64,000 bases of DNA from RGIG8745 sp045576655. Its GTDB lineage: Bacteria; Bacteroidota; Bacteroidia; Bacteroidales; Bacteroidaceae. Location: the NCBI GenBank assembly GCA_045576655.1, contig JAZNGW010000032.1:329177-393176 (forward strand), read 5' to 3'. A program made the translations under genes and the position numbers. The notes under the pieces were generated by a model, which was not told the DNA's origin, ran no database searches, and saw nothing but the letters and a program-made list of their open reading frames with translations. Positions 36,758 to 46,850 of this stretch are shown piece by piece; within the stretch, counting starts at the first letter, position 1, and each line of letters opens with the position of its first letter.

Positions 36758-39136
36758 ATGAAATTATCTGAACTTAAGACTGGGGAAAGCGGTGTTATTG
36801 CAAGAGTATACGGACACGGAGGGTTCCGAAAAAGAATCATCGAAATGGGATTCATTAATGGACAGAATGTTAAGGTTATACTTAACGCACCACTTCGCGA
36901 CCCTGTCAAATATAAAATTATGGATTATGAGGTCAGTCTACGACGTGCAGAAGCAGAACTAATAGAAGTAGTTAGTGAAGCAGAAGCTACAACATGGAGC
37001 GTAAACTATCCTGACCAAAAAGGAATTCCTGCAAACACGCAAGAACGCATACAACAGTTAGCAAATATCAAAGGTAAGGAATTAAATATCGTACTTATTG
37101 GCAATCCAAATGCAGGGAAAACCTCATTATTCAATATGGCAAGCGGAGCACACGAAAGAGTTGGCAACTACTCAGGCGTGACCGTTGATGCAAAGGAGGG
37201 GTTCTATGAACACAACGGATATAAATTTCACATAGTCGATTTACCTGGTACATATTCCCTTTCTGCATACTCACCTGAAGAATTATATGTGAGAAAATAC
37301 GTAATTGACAAAAAACCAGATATAATTATAAATGTTGTCGATGCCTCCAACCTAGAACGCAATCTTTACCTTACGACACAGCTCATTGACATGGATGTCC
37401 CAATGATTATGGCGCTCAACATGTATGATGAATTGCAGAAAAGCGGAAACAAGCTCGACACAGAACTATTGGGCATGCTTCTTGGAGTACCCGTAATACC
37501 AACTGTCGGACGCACAGGAAAAGGTATAAAAGACCTCTTCAACACAATAATTGAAATTGAAAACGGTAAGCAACGCAATTTCAGACATATACATATAAAT
37601 CACGGAGCATTAATTGAAGAGAATATAAGACTTCTTGAAGATCTTATCAGACAGAATCCCGAACCTCATTTCAACTACTCTGCTCGATTCATTGCTATCA
37701 AACTTCTCGAAAACGACAATCAAATTGAATGCGTAGTAAAAGAACTGACAAACTCCTCTGAAATTTTCAACCAAAGAGATAAAAGTCAGAAAAAAATAGC
37801 AACTGAAGCAGGATACGATTGCGAATCAGTAATGACTGACTCAAAATACGGATTTATCCAAGGCGCACTAAAAGAGTGCTTCCAAAAAGCCAAAATACAC
37901 AGACGCTTGCTCACAATAAAAATAGATTCCATAGTAACAAACAATATATGGGGATTCCCGATATTCCTGCTACTTATGTATCTGATGTTCTATACCACAT
38001 TTTACATCGGACAACATCCAATGGATTGGATTGACTCGGCAGTGGGATGGATTGGCGAATTAATAAGTGACAAAATGGACAACGGTCCACTCAAAGATCT
38101 CTTAGTCGACGGTATTATCGGCGGTGTAGGAGGTGTCATCGTTTTTTTACCAAACATACTTATACTCTATGCATTCATTTCCTGGATGGAAGATTCAGGT
38201 TATATGGCACGGGCAGCATTCATAATGGATAAAATCATGCATAAAATGGGGCTGCACGGAAAATCATTTATTCCAATGATCATGGGATTTGGATGCAACA
38301 TTCCTGCCATAATGGCAACCCGCACGATAGAAGATCGCAAATCTAGACTCATAACGATGCTCATTGTTCCGCTAATGTCATGTTCTGCACGATTACCAGT
38401 ATATATTATTATCATTGGAGCATTCTTCCCTGATAGCTCTGCATTAGTATTGTTCAGTCTGTACATCATTGGCATAATAATGTCTATAATAATGGCAAAG
38501 GTATTCAGTAGGTTTATAGTAAAAGGCGATTCAAGTCCTTTTGTCATGGAATTACCTCCATATCGTTTGCCATCAGCAAAATCTATAATTCGCCACACAT
38601 GGAATAAGGGTGAACAATATTTGCGCAAAATGGGTACCACCATTTTATTAGCGTCAATAATAATATGGGCACTCTCCTACTATCCTCAGATCAACCCCAA
38701 CAAAGAAACAAATACATCACAAATTGAATATAGTTACATTGGACGCATAGGAAAATTCATCGAACCCGCAATACGTCCATGCGGATTTGACTGGAAAGAA
38801 GGTGTAAGTATTATAACTGGAGTTGGAGCAAAAGAAATTGTTGCCTCAACAATGGGAGTGCTATATTCTGCCGATCATGATTCTGAAGCACTTGACGATG
38901 AAAATGAAGAAACGGCCAGACTTTCCAGAATCATCGCACATAGCGGAATGACACCACTCGCTGCATACTCATTCCTCATATTCATTTTGCTGTACATGCC
39001 ATGTATACCTGCATGTATCAGCATCAAAAACGAATCCGGGAAATGGAAATGGGCATTATTCACAATTGTATACACAACAGCACTTGCATGGATTTCATCA
39101 ACAGCAATATATCAAATAGGTCTATTATTTAATTAA
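36758..39136 (+). CDS. feoB: Ferrous iron transporter, FeoA-FeoB fusion
   Basis: Fe2+ importer of the inner membrane. Residues about 1-75 are a FeoA SH3-like domain (MKLSELKTGESGVIARVYGH). Then comes the FeoB G domain with G1 GNPNAGKTSLFN, G3 DLPGTYSL and G4 LNMYDE, followed by the membrane part with two Gate motifs (SARLPVYIIIIGAFF and the CIPACIS region). At 792 residues it is the fused form found in many Bacteroidetes. It is followed 11 bp later by a small Cys-rich partner gene. Confidence 0.95.
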   Translation: MKLSELKTGESGVIARVYGHGGFRKRIIEMGFINGQNVKVILNAPLRDPVKYKIMDYEVSLRRAEAELIEVVSEAEATTWSVNYPDQKGIPANTQERIQQLANIKGKELNIVLIGNPNAGKTSLFNMASGAHERVGNYSGVTVDAKEGFYEHNGYKFHIVDLPGTYSLSAYSPEELYVRKYVIDKKPDIIINVVDASNLERNLYLTTQLIDMDVPMIMALNMYDELQKSGNKLDTELLGMLLGVPVIPTVGRTGKGIKDLFNTIIEIENGKQRNFRHIHINHGALIEENIRLLEDLIRQNPEPHFNYSARFIAIKLLENDNQIECVVKELTNSSEIFNQRDKSQKKIATEAGYDCESVMTDSKYGFIQGALKECFQKAKIHRRLLTIKIDSIVTNNIWGFPIFLLLMYLMFYTTFYIGQHPMDWIDSAVGWIGELISDKMDNGPLKDLLVDGIIGGVGGVIVFLPNILILYAFISWMEDSGYMARAAFIMDKIMHKMGLHGKSFIPMIMGFGCNIPAIMATRTIEDRKSRLITMLIVPLMSCSARLPVYIIIIGAFFPDSSALVLFSLYIIGIIMSIIMAKVFSRFIVKGDSSPFVMELPPYRLPSAKSIIRHTWNKGEQYLRKMGTTILLASIIIWALSYYPQINPNKETNTSQIEYSYIGRIGKFIEPAIRPCGFDWKEGVSIITGVGAKEIVASTMGVLYSADHDSEALDDENEETARLSRIIAHSGMTPLAAYSFLIFILLYMPCIPACISIKNESGKWKWALFTIVYTTALAWISSTAIYQIGLLFN

Positions 39137-39147
39137 AAGTTCAAACT

Positions 39148-39294
39148 ATGCAAACAACAATAGTATATATCATAATAACACTTGCAGTAATAATCACAAT
39201 AATTTCATTAATAAATAAAATAAAGAATCGAAATAACGGAACCAATTGCTGTAATTCCAAGAAATGTAACAGCAATTGCAATTGCTGCAAATAG
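39148..39294 (+). CDS. FeoB-associated Cys-rich membrane protein
   Basis: Translating ATGCAAACAACAATAGTA onward gives 48 residues: one membrane helix (about residues 4-24), then a basic stretch and a tail with six cysteines in NCCNSKKCNSNCNCCK. This fits the small FeoB-associated Cys-rich protein family that takes the place of FeoC in Bacteroidetes and Firmicutes. Its role is unproven; metal handling at the cytoplasmic face is plausible. It is only 11 bp after feoAB and directly before a terminator. Confidence 0.85.
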   Translation: MQTTIVYIIITLAVIITIISLINKIKNRNNGTNCCNSKKCNSNCNCCK

Positions 39295-39303
39295 ATTATC
39301 AAT

Positions 39304-39327
39304 GACGAGGCAATGCCTCGTTTTTTT
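39304..39327 (+). terminator. Intrinsic terminator of the feo operon
   Basis: Perfect 7-bp stem ACGAGGC / GCCTCGT with a 3-nt loop, followed by TTTTTTT. Confidence 0.92.
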
Positions 39328-39412
39328 AATTCAACAAACACACTCTATCATGAATGAGACCAAATATGTCATATAAAATCAGGAATAATCCCGTTTTTAT
39401 TTCAAAAACCAT

Positions 39413-39420
39413 TATTTTTG
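39413..39420 (+). promoter_or_regulatory. -7 promoter box for the CapA-NlpC/P60 gene
   Basis: TATTTTTG, 60 bp before the start; no clear -33 element. Confidence 0.45.
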
Positions 39421-39480
39421 CAAGTAATAGCAACTGAATTTTCAACATTATTGTATTGTAAACACATTTGCATCTCATCA

Positions 39481-40917
39481 ATGAAAAACACAATATTATA
39501 CATAATACTCACAATTGCGTTCACATGCAATCTAAAAGCGCAAAAACAAATAAGCATTAACTTCGCCGGAAACATAAACTTTGGCCATTGGCAAACACCA
39601 CAAAATACAACCGCAACAGACACAACGAACATATTTGGAGCTATACAAAACACGATTAATAAAAAGGTCCCGATTTTTTCAACACTTGGTACCATATTCC
39701 TCAATCAACAGAAAGGCCAAACTGTAATACCCGTAAATAAGAATGCAATAAGCATACATTCTGATTATGCACGCATATTAGCTCAAAATGGATTTATTGC
39801 TATAAGTGCTGCCAATAAAAACATTGGTGAATATGGTTTCGAAGGTTTAGCCTCTACTACAGACGCACTAAGAAATAATGGCATAATGTTTGCAGGCATA
39901 AGATCTTTCTGCGAATCAACAATTATACAAAACGGCGGAACAAAGATTGGGTTTGCAGCATTTGGCAATAACACCTATACAATAAGTATCAACGATTCTG
40001 TAAAAATCGCACAGACAATAAACCACCTTGACACACTATGTGACATAGTGGTCATTGCATTTAGCATAAATAAAAAGGATATCATATACACTAAAAACAA
40101 TAACAAAAAACATCCATACATGAGATTGGCGGAAAAATTCGCTCAAATATGTATTGATTCTGGAGCTGACATCGTATATGGAGATGGCGAAGACACACCT
40201 CAGAGTCTTGACTTATACAAGGATCGGTTAATAATGTATGGACTTGGTAATTTCTGTACACCAACATGTAATAAATATAATGAAGAAACAAGTTGCGCAC
40301 CAATAATTTCTGTAAATACTTATTCAGACGGCACATTCTGCAACGCAAAAATCCATTCATTCAAACAAATTAATAATCGTGGTCCCCAAATAGACAAAGA
40401 GCAGAACGCTATAAGAATAATACGCAAAAAGACTCAGACATCCAACCCTGAGACTAGAATTATTATAAATGACGATGGTACAATCCTATCTAAAACAAAA
40501 AGCAACACAGTCCTTATCTTTGAAGTCTTAAATGAAGGACAGACTCATTTGGGAAAAAAATATAAACGAGGGGCAGTAGGACCTAATATTTTTGACTGTT
40601 CCGGATTTACAAGTTTTATATTCAGAAAAATAGGGATAGAACTTAATAGAACTTCAGCATCTCAATACCAACAAGGAGTGAAGGTCAACAAAGAAGATCT
40701 TAAGCCTGGAGACCTTGTTTTTTTTAGTGGTTCAGTATCACGGCATATTGGTCATGTAGGCGTTGTGACAAGTGTTGACAAAACCAACAGATCATTCAAA
40801 TTCATTCATGCATCAAATCGGGGCGTCGTAATCGACGATTTTGCAAAATCCTCTTATTACATACGAAGATACGTTGGAGCCACACGAATCATAGGCCATA
40901 TCGGAATTAATGAATAA
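39481..40917 (+). CDS. Exported fusion of a degenerate CapA-like domain and an NlpC/P60 peptidase
   Basis: The 478 residues start MKNTILYIILTIAFTCNLKA, a signal peptide. Residues about 25-300 resemble the CapA/PgsA metallophosphatase fold (YGFEGLASTTDALRNNGI; RLIMYGLGNF). Its usual metal ligands are replaced: GDIM-like reads GNIN, NNH reads NKN, the HWG motif reads SINK and GHHPH reads GDGED. Residues about 360-478 are an NlpC/P60 cysteine peptidase with Cys in FDCSGFTSF and His in HIGHVGV and FIHAS. It probably cleaves cell-wall peptide, with the first domain serving binding. It is monocistronic. Confidence 0.85.
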   Translation: MKNTILYIILTIAFTCNLKAQKQISINFAGNINFGHWQTPQNTTATDTTNIFGAIQNTINKKVPIFSTLGTIFLNQQKGQTVIPVNKNAISIHSDYARILAQNGFIAISAANKNIGEYGFEGLASTTDALRNNGIMFAGIRSFCESTIIQNGGTKIGFAAFGNNTYTISINDSVKIAQTINHLDTLCDIVVIAFSINKKDIIYTKNNNKKHPYMRLAEKFAQICIDSGADIVYGDGEDTPQSLDLYKDRLIMYGLGNFCTPTCNKYNEETSCAPIISVNTYSDGTFCNAKIHSFKQINNRGPQIDKEQNAIRIIRKKTQTSNPETRIIINDDGTILSKTKSNTVLIFEVLNEGQTHLGKKYKRGAVGPNIFDCSGFTSFIFRKIGIELNRTSASQYQQGVKVNKEDLKPGDLVFFSGSVSRHIGHVGVVTSVDKTNRSFKFIHASNRGVVIDDFAKSSYYIRRYVGATRIIGHIGINE

Positions 40918-40965
40918 CTATCAAAAGACTAAAAGAATAAACAATTCGTTCCATATACAAAACAG

Positions 40966-40991
40966 AAAAGAGGATGTTAGCATCCTCTTTT
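40966..40991. terminator. Bidirectional terminator between the NlpC/P60 gene and glgP
   Basis: Perfect 11-bp stem AAAAGAGGATG / CATCCTCTTTT with loop TTAG between convergent genes; U-rich in both directions. Confidence 0.85.
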
Positions 40992-41015
40992 CATATAATG
41001 TATAGACTTCTACAA

Positions 41016-43583
41016 TTAGTTAAACCACTTTACATAGCAGAAATCCTGACGATGTGGAAGATCTGAGCTCTTTGGATACATACGGCAAGCAACCTTAAAG
41101 CTACCTGATGTCGGTATGCAATGTGTACCCTCAAATGTAAAGAGGTTTCCTTCACGCTTAACAACGTCAAGCGGTTCTACACTGTAAACATGCTGTTTAC
41201 CTTCATCATCAACACGAAGAGTTACAATTTCCAAACCTACAGCATCATCAAGACCCTGTTCATCAACAACGTAAGAAACTTTATACTTCTTGCCGCTCTG
41301 AACATTACCATTGAGCATATCCTGTTCCTTTGTGATAGAAACAACATTAATCTTGTCCCAACGCTCTGCAATCTGCTCCTTCCAGAGTGCAATATCCTTT
41401 GCCTTCTTGTAGTTATCAGCAAAGAGAACCTTGCGACGGTCTGCAAGCTTAGAATAGTAGCGATCATAATAGTCATCAAGCTGACGCTTCATTGTATAGT
41501 GAGGAGCAACCTGAGCAATAGAATTCTTCACTGTACGAATCCAACCCTCGCTATAGCCCTTCTCGTTCTGAGCATAGTAAAGTGGAAGAATTTCATTTTC
41601 AAGAAGAGAGTAAATAGTTGCTGCGTCAAGTTGATCCTGCTGTTCCTGATTCTGGTATGTACGCTTTTCAGTAAGGGCCCAACCAGCACCTTCACGATAA
41701 CCCTCAAGCCACCATCCGTCAAGAACTGAAAGGTTTACAACACCATTCATAAGAGCCTTTTCGCCAGATGTACCAGATGCCTCAAGCGGACGAGTTGGAG
41801 TATTCATCCAAATATCAACACCTGTAACAAGGCGACGCGCAAGCTTCATGTCATAGTTCTCAAGGAAGATGATCTTTCCGAGGAATTCTGGACGACGGCT
41901 GATCTCATAAATCTTCTTGATGAGTCCCTGACCTGCTCCATCATGTGGATGAGCTTTACCAGCAAAAAGGAACTGAACCGGTCTTTCTGGATTATTAACA
42001 ATCTTAGAAAGACGATCAAGATCTGAGAAAAGAAGGTGTGCACGCTTGTATGTAGCGAAACGACGTGCAAAACCGATAAGAAGCGCATTTGGATTAATTT
42101 TATCAAGGATTGACACAATACGTGAAGGATCACCCTGGTTCTTCAACCAATCCTCACGGAACGCATTCTTAATATATGTGATAAGTTTGTTCTTGAGTTC
42201 AATACGAGTCTTCCAGATTTCTTCGTCTGCAACATTGTAGATTGACTCCCAAAGTTTAGCATTGCTCTGATCTGTATAGTAAGACTTGTCAAAGTGCTTT
42301 CCATAGAGAGTCTTCCACTCTGTTGCACTCCATGTTGGGAAGTGTACACCATTTGTAACATAACCCACATTATCAAGCTCTTCTGGGAAATAGCCCTTCC
42401 AAATTCCAGAGAACATATCCTTAGAAACTTTGCCATGCAACCAGCTCACACCATTAACCCATGATGAAGTGTTACAAGCAAATGTCGACATACAGAAACG
42501 CTCACCCTTATCCTCTGGATTAATACGTCCCATACCTATAAACTCATCCCAAGTGATTCCGAGCTGCTGAGGATAGTTACCCATATATTTGCCGAAGAGA
42601 CCTTCATCGAAGTAGTCATGACCTGCAGGAACTGGAGTATGAACAGTATAAAGAGATGATGTACGAACAACCTCAAGGGCTTCGTTGAATGACATACCAC
42701 TCTTAACATAATCTACAAGACGCTGAACATTGCAAAGAGCTGCATGACCTTCGTTGCAATGATAGATTTCCTTCTCAATTCCGAGTTTCTGAAGTGTAAG
42801 AACACCACCAATACCCAGAAGAATCTCCTGCTTAATACGGTTTTCCCAGTCACCGCCATAAAGAGAGTGTGTGATTGAACGGTCAAACTCGCTATTCATC
42901 TCATTGTCTGTGTCGAGAAGATAAAGCTTAACACGACCAACATTCACACGCCAAACGTAAGCGTGAACGGTATAATTATTGTAAGGAACATCAACTACAA
43001 TAGGATTTCCATTTCCATCGCACTCACGCTCGATAGGAAGATTACCGAAGTTCTGAGCCTCATACTTCGCAACCTGCTGTCCATCCATAGAAAGAGCCTG
43101 AGTGAAGTATCCATAACGATAAAGGAAACCAACAGCACACATATCTACATTGCTATCAGAAGCCTCCTTTATATAGTCACCTGCGAGAATACCGAGACCG
43201 CCAGAATAAATCTTAAGCACATGGCTAAGACCGTACTCCATACAGAGGTATGCAACAGACGGACGTTTCTTGTCTGGTTCTACGTCCATATAAGCACGGA
43301 AATTTGCATAAAGTTTCTTAACCTTATCCAAAACCTTCTTATCCTTTGCAAGTTCCTCAAGTTTTTCATAATTCATACTAGCAAGAAGAAGTACCGGATT
43401 CTGGTTCACCTGCTTCCAAAGATCTGGATCGAGTTCACGATAAAGATCTCTTGCCTCATTATTCCAAGACCACCACAAATTGTGAGCGATTTCGTCCAGC
43501 GGTTTGAGTGCTTCTGGAATTGATGTCTTAACGCTAACATCACTCCAATTAGGAGTATTAGCATTGCTTGCTTTAATTCTCAT
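41016..43583 (-). CDS. glgP: Alpha-glucan phosphorylase (glycogen phosphorylase)
   Basis: PLP-dependent phosphorylase of the GT35 family that releases glucose 1-phosphate from glycogen. The 855-residue length is that of the bacterial alpha-glucan phosphorylase type. It shows LCMEYGLSHVLKIYSGGLGI near the N-terminus, HCNEGHAAL in the middle and the PLP-Lys region SGEKALMNG. The C-terminal 100 residues form an extra domain typical of this type. It starts 35 bp after the glycogen synthase gene, so synthesis and breakdown are encoded together. Confidence 0.94.
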   Translation of the reverse strand: MRIKASNANTPNWSDVSVKTSIPEALKPLDEIAHNLWWSWNNEARDLYRELDPDLWKQVNQNPVLLLASMNYEKLEELAKDKKVLDKVKKLYANFRAYMDVEPDKKRPSVAYLCMEYGLSHVLKIYSGGLGILAGDYIKEASDSNVDMCAVGFLYRYGYFTQALSMDGQQVAKYEAQNFGNLPIERECDGNGNPIVVDVPYNNYTVHAYVWRVNVGRVKLYLLDTDNEMNSEFDRSITHSLYGGDWENRIKQEILLGIGGVLTLQKLGIEKEIYHCNEGHAALCNVQRLVDYVKSGMSFNEALEVVRTSSLYTVHTPVPAGHDYFDEGLFGKYMGNYPQQLGITWDEFIGMGRINPEDKGERFCMSTFACNTSSWVNGVSWLHGKVSKDMFSGIWKGYFPEELDNVGYVTNGVHFPTWSATEWKTLYGKHFDKSYYTDQSNAKLWESIYNVADEEIWKTRIELKNKLITYIKNAFREDWLKNQGDPSRIVSILDKINPNALLIGFARRFATYKRAHLLFSDLDRLSKIVNNPERPVQFLFAGKAHPHDGAGQGLIKKIYEISRRPEFLGKIIFLENYDMKLARRLVTGVDIWMNTPTRPLEASGTSGEKALMNGVVNLSVLDGWWLEGYREGAGWALTEKRTYQNQEQQDQLDAATIYSLLENEILPLYYAQNEKGYSEGWIRTVKNSIAQVAPHYTMKRQLDDYYDRYYSKLADRRKVLFADNYKKAKDIALWKEQIAERWDKINVVSITKEQDMLNGNVQSGKKYKVSYVVDEQGLDDAVGLEIVTLRVDDEGKQHVYSVEPLDVVKREGNLFTFEGTHCIPTSGSFKVACRMYPKSSDLPHRQDFCYVKWFN

Positions 43584-43618
43584 AATTATAATTTATAATT
43601 TAAAAATTGTTATTCGAT

Positions 43619-45292
43619 TTATATATCCCCAATACGTTTACGAGCATTGTTTAATGCCACATCGTATGCTTCATAATAATATTTGATGAAATGCTTCCAC
43701 AAAGCTTTCTCAGCAACAGATGCCGCATTCTTGCGTGTCTGCATAACTGTCTTATTATCCATATTAGCAAACTCGATGATTGTTTCGCGAATATTATCTG
43801 CTACTTCATCAAAATTATAATCGGATCTATGAATTGTACGAACGCCATCAGCAATCACACTTTCACGTCCCTTGAGCGAGTTCGCCCACAATCCAAAACC
43901 TGCAAGGTCAGTTGTAATACAAGGTACATGGAATGCCACACTTTCAGTAGGAGTATATCCCCATGGCTCATAATACGAAGGATAAACACAAAGGTCGTTT
44001 CCTATAAGAAGGTCATAGTAGTGCATATTAAATATGCCATCTTTTCCATCCAAATAGCATGGAACAAAAATAACCTTAACCTTGTCATCCTTTGCATTGT
44101 GCATTCCCAGCCAATTCATCTGGTTAAGAACCCTATCTTCATTCTGATTATAAAGTTCGTGAGTTATACGAGGATTGTCACATGGTTCAGTTTCCACTTT
44201 TTTCGAAGACAAGCGCTTTTTCAAGTCCGCCCTAGCCTCTTTCATCCATGCAGGCACCATAATAAAAGCAAGAACATTACGTTCTAAGCGCTCATCATGA
44301 CGCAATCTGTTGAGAGAATCAACAAAAAGGTCTATACCCTTATTTTTATACTCATAACGGCCACCTGTACTAACAATTATAGTGGAATCATCAAGATCTG
44401 TTCCCATAAGTTTGTTTGCTACATTGAGCATTTTCGCCCTTGCGGTCTTACGAGCCTCATTAAAAGGTTCGCCTTTTGCCGGAACAAAATCATTTTCAAA
44501 GCCATTGACAAGAATGACATCTGCTGGACGATCAAGAAGTTCTTCGCATTCCCTTCCAGTAATATCGCTAACAGTCGTGAAACAATCCACATTCTCAGCA
44601 GTACGCTTTTCTATAGAGTGCTTTGCCTCCATATTAAGCTCCTGAGCCATTTGATCTCCATTATATGCATGGAGATAATCGTACAAAGGTTTGTTATTAC
44701 CAGCGATAGAACGCCCTATACTTGTTGCATGAGTAGTGAATATTGTAGCAACCGAAGGCACATTTGACTTAACATATAATGCTCCTAAACCAGTCATCCA
44801 TTCATGCGCCTGATATACTACATTATCATTCTTTGTTAGCCCATAAAAGTTATAGAAACTTTCTACAACTTTACCTGCTGCATATGAAAACATTGACGCT
44901 TCATCGTAGTCACCATAGGCATGCAAGGAATCAACCTTGTAATTCTCCCATGCCCATCCGTAGATTTCATTTTTCTGCTCGAAAAAAGGATTGAAATCAA
45001 CTAGAATAGCGATTGGTTCCCCTGGTATATTCCAGCGACCAATCCTCAAAGAAAGACCGTCAACATCTTTGGCGTGCTTTCTCCACTTTGCATGTAGCGT
45101 TTTATTCTCCTTAAACAAAGGATTTTTTTTCTCATTCCAAAAATCTGGACCAATGAAAAAAACCTTATCTTCCTTTTTACCTTGCAAAGTCTTAGCCCTT
45201 GTAGACAAGACTGTATAAATGCCACCTACTTTATTACAAACTTCCCAACTCGATTCAAAAATATAGTCAGGAAATAAACTCTTTCTTGGCAT
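43619..45292 (-). CDS. Glycogen synthase (GT3-like, eukaryotic-type fold)
   Basis: Transfers glucose from a nucleotide sugar to growing glycogen. The 557 residues begin MPRKSLFPDYIFESSWEVCN, continuing VGGIYTVLSTRAK. They contain YQAHEWMTGLGALY and the C-terminal donor-site motif YEPWGYTPTESVAF. This resembles the GT3 (yeast/animal Gsy) type more than classic GlgA (GT5), which is usual in Bacteroidetes. GT3 enzymes use UDP-glucose; that use here is inferred. It is first in the operon with glgP. Confidence 0.88.
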   Translation of the reverse strand: MPRKSLFPDYIFESSWEVCNKVGGIYTVLSTRAKTLQGKKEDKVFFIGPDFWNEKKNPLFKENKTLHAKWRKHAKDVDGLSLRIGRWNIPGEPIAILVDFNPFFEQKNEIYGWAWENYKVDSLHAYGDYDEASMFSYAAGKVVESFYNFYGLTKNDNVVYQAHEWMTGLGALYVKSNVPSVATIFTTHATSIGRSIAGNNKPLYDYLHAYNGDQMAQELNMEAKHSIEKRTAENVDCFTTVSDITGRECEELLDRPADVILVNGFENDFVPAKGEPFNEARKTARAKMLNVANKLMGTDLDDSTIIVSTGGRYEYKNKGIDLFVDSLNRLRHDERLERNVLAFIMVPAWMKEARADLKKRLSSKKVETEPCDNPRITHELYNQNEDRVLNQMNWLGMHNAKDDKVKVIFVPCYLDGKDGIFNMHYYDLLIGNDLCVYPSYYEPWGYTPTESVAFHVPCITTDLAGFGLWANSLKGRESVIADGVRTIHRSDYNFDEVADNIRETIIEFANMDNKTVMQTRKNAASVAEKALWKHFIKYYYEAYDVALNNARKRIGDI

Positions 45293-45330
45293 ATTTCTCT
45301 AAAAATTGTGTTATCTCTATAAACGCGTTG

Positions 45331-45338
45331 CAAAGTTA
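45331..45338 (-). promoter_or_regulatory. -7 promoter box for the glycogen operon
   Basis: TAACTTTG on the minus strand, 39 bp before the glycogen synthase start; no clear -33 box. Confidence 0.5.
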
Positions 45339-45445
45339 ACTCTTTTTTTCAAATTACGAATTATTCTCTCCGCATTTGTTTCGAAAGAAGAAACGATTTG
45401 ACTATTCCGAAATGGTATTTACTGCTACAATATTCGTTTTTTACG

Positions 45446-45453
45446 TATCTTTG
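45446..45453 (+). promoter_or_regulatory. -7 promoter box for mtaB
   Basis: TATCTTTG, 19 bp before the chosen mtaB start. Its place argues against the longer N-terminal reading from 45376. Confidence 0.55.
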
Positions 45454-45471
45454 CACCAGCAAATTAAGAAT

Positions 45472-46788
45472 ATGATAGATACAAGTATTTTACAAGATAA
45501 AAAAGCAGCATTCTTTTCATTAGGTTGCAAACTCAACTTTGCAGAGACATCTACAATAGAGCAAGAGCTCGCCAAATACGGAGTGCGCAAAGTTGTTAAA
45601 GACGAAATAGCAGACATTTGTATAATCAACACATGTTCTGTTACAGAAGTAGCCGACCACAAATGCAGACAAGCAATAAGCCGTCTTGCAAAGAAGCACC
45701 CTGGAGCTTTTGTTGCTGTCACCGGATGCTATGCACAACTCAAACCGCAACAAGTTTTTAACATCCCTGGAGTAGATTTAGTTTTAGGCGCAGAACAGAA
45801 AGGTGATATTGTCACCCACATCATGAAACACATGAGCGAAAAGAGCAGAAACTACATAACTGTAAAGACATCTGAAATCAAAACATTTGCTCCCTCTTGT
45901 TCATGTGGCAACCGTACACGATATTTTCTTAAAATACAAGATGGATGTAACTATTATTGTACATATTGCACAATTCCGATAGCACGTGGGCGAAGCCGTA
46001 ACGGAAGCATCGAGTCATTAGTAAACCAAGCACGTGAAGTAGCAGAAAACGGAGGTAAGGAAATTGTAATTACAGGTGTTAACATCGGAGATTTCGGCCA
46101 TTCAACAAACGAAAGCTTTTTTGACTTAATCCGTGAATTAGAAAAAGTGGACGGCATTGAACGCTATCGTATATCTTCTATCGAACCGAATCTACTTACG
46201 GACGAAATTATTGATCATGTAGCACAATCAAAAGTGTTCATGCCGCATTTTCACATACCATTACAAAGCGGCAGCGATGATGTGCTACGCTTAATGCGTA
46301 GAAAATATGACACTGAACTTTTCGCTCACAAAATAGAAAAAATCAAATCACTAATGCCCGACGCATTTATTGGGGTCGATGTAATTGTTGGTACAAGAGG
46401 CGAACTCGATGAGTATTTCGAGAATTCATACAAATTTATTGAAAGTTTAGACATAAGCCAACTTCATGTATTCAGTTACTCGGAACGCCCAGGAACGAAA
46501 GCATTAGAAATTCCATATGCGGTTGCTCCAGAAGTAAAGCATGAACGCAGCCAACGTCTGCTCAAACTATCCGAAATTAAAACTCACAATTTTTACACAT
46601 CCGCTATTGGAACAACACGAAAAGCACTTTTTGAGCACACGTCTGGTAGAAACAAGCCAATGCATGGGTTCACCGACAATTATATCAGAATAGAAATCCC
46701 TAACACACCAAATCTTGACAATGAAATAATACCTGTCAAAATCGGGGAATTCAACAAGAAAGGCGACGCTCTAATCGGAATTATATAA
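45472..46788 (+). CDS. mtaB: tRNA t6A37 methylthiotransferase MtaB
   Basis: Radical SAM enzyme that adds a methylthio group to t6A37 of tRNAs, giving ms2t6A. In the 438 residues the N-terminal domain has the auxiliary cluster Cys in FSLGCKLNFAET, INTCSVTEV and VTGCYAQ. The radical SAM cluster is DGCNYYCTYCTIP and a TRAM domain forms the C-terminus. CKLNFAET marks the MtaB type rather than MiaB or RimO. I preferred the internal Met (MIDTSILQDKKAAFFSLGC) because a promoter box overlaps the longer reading. Confidence 0.92.
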   Translation: MIDTSILQDKKAAFFSLGCKLNFAETSTIEQELAKYGVRKVVKDEIADICIINTCSVTEVADHKCRQAISRLAKKHPGAFVAVTGCYAQLKPQQVFNIPGVDLVLGAEQKGDIVTHIMKHMSEKSRNYITVKTSEIKTFAPSCSCGNRTRYFLKIQDGCNYYCTYCTIPIARGRSRNGSIESLVNQAREVAENGGKEIVITGVNIGDFGHSTNESFFDLIRELEKVDGIERYRISSIEPNLLTDEIIDHVAQSKVFMPHFHIPLQSGSDDVLRLMRRKYDTELFAHKIEKIKSLMPDAFIGVDVIVGTRGELDEYFENSYKFIESLDISQLHVFSYSERPGTKALEIPYAVAPEVKHERSQRLLKLSEIKTHNFYTSAIGTTRKALFEHTSGRNKPMHGFTDNYIRIEIPNTPNLDNEIIPVKIGEFNKKGDALIGII

Positions 46789-46840
46789 TAAACAACGAGG
46801 TGCATCATTTAAATGAAACACCTCGTTGTTTATTTTTTAG
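46787..46840. terminator. Bidirectional terminator between mtaB and oadB
   Basis: A 16-bp stem AATAAACAACGAGGTG / CACCTCGTTGTTTATT followed by TTTT on the plus strand, between convergent genes. The 5' arm overlaps the mtaB stop codon. Confidence 0.88.
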
Positions 46841-46850
46841 CAATATCGCA

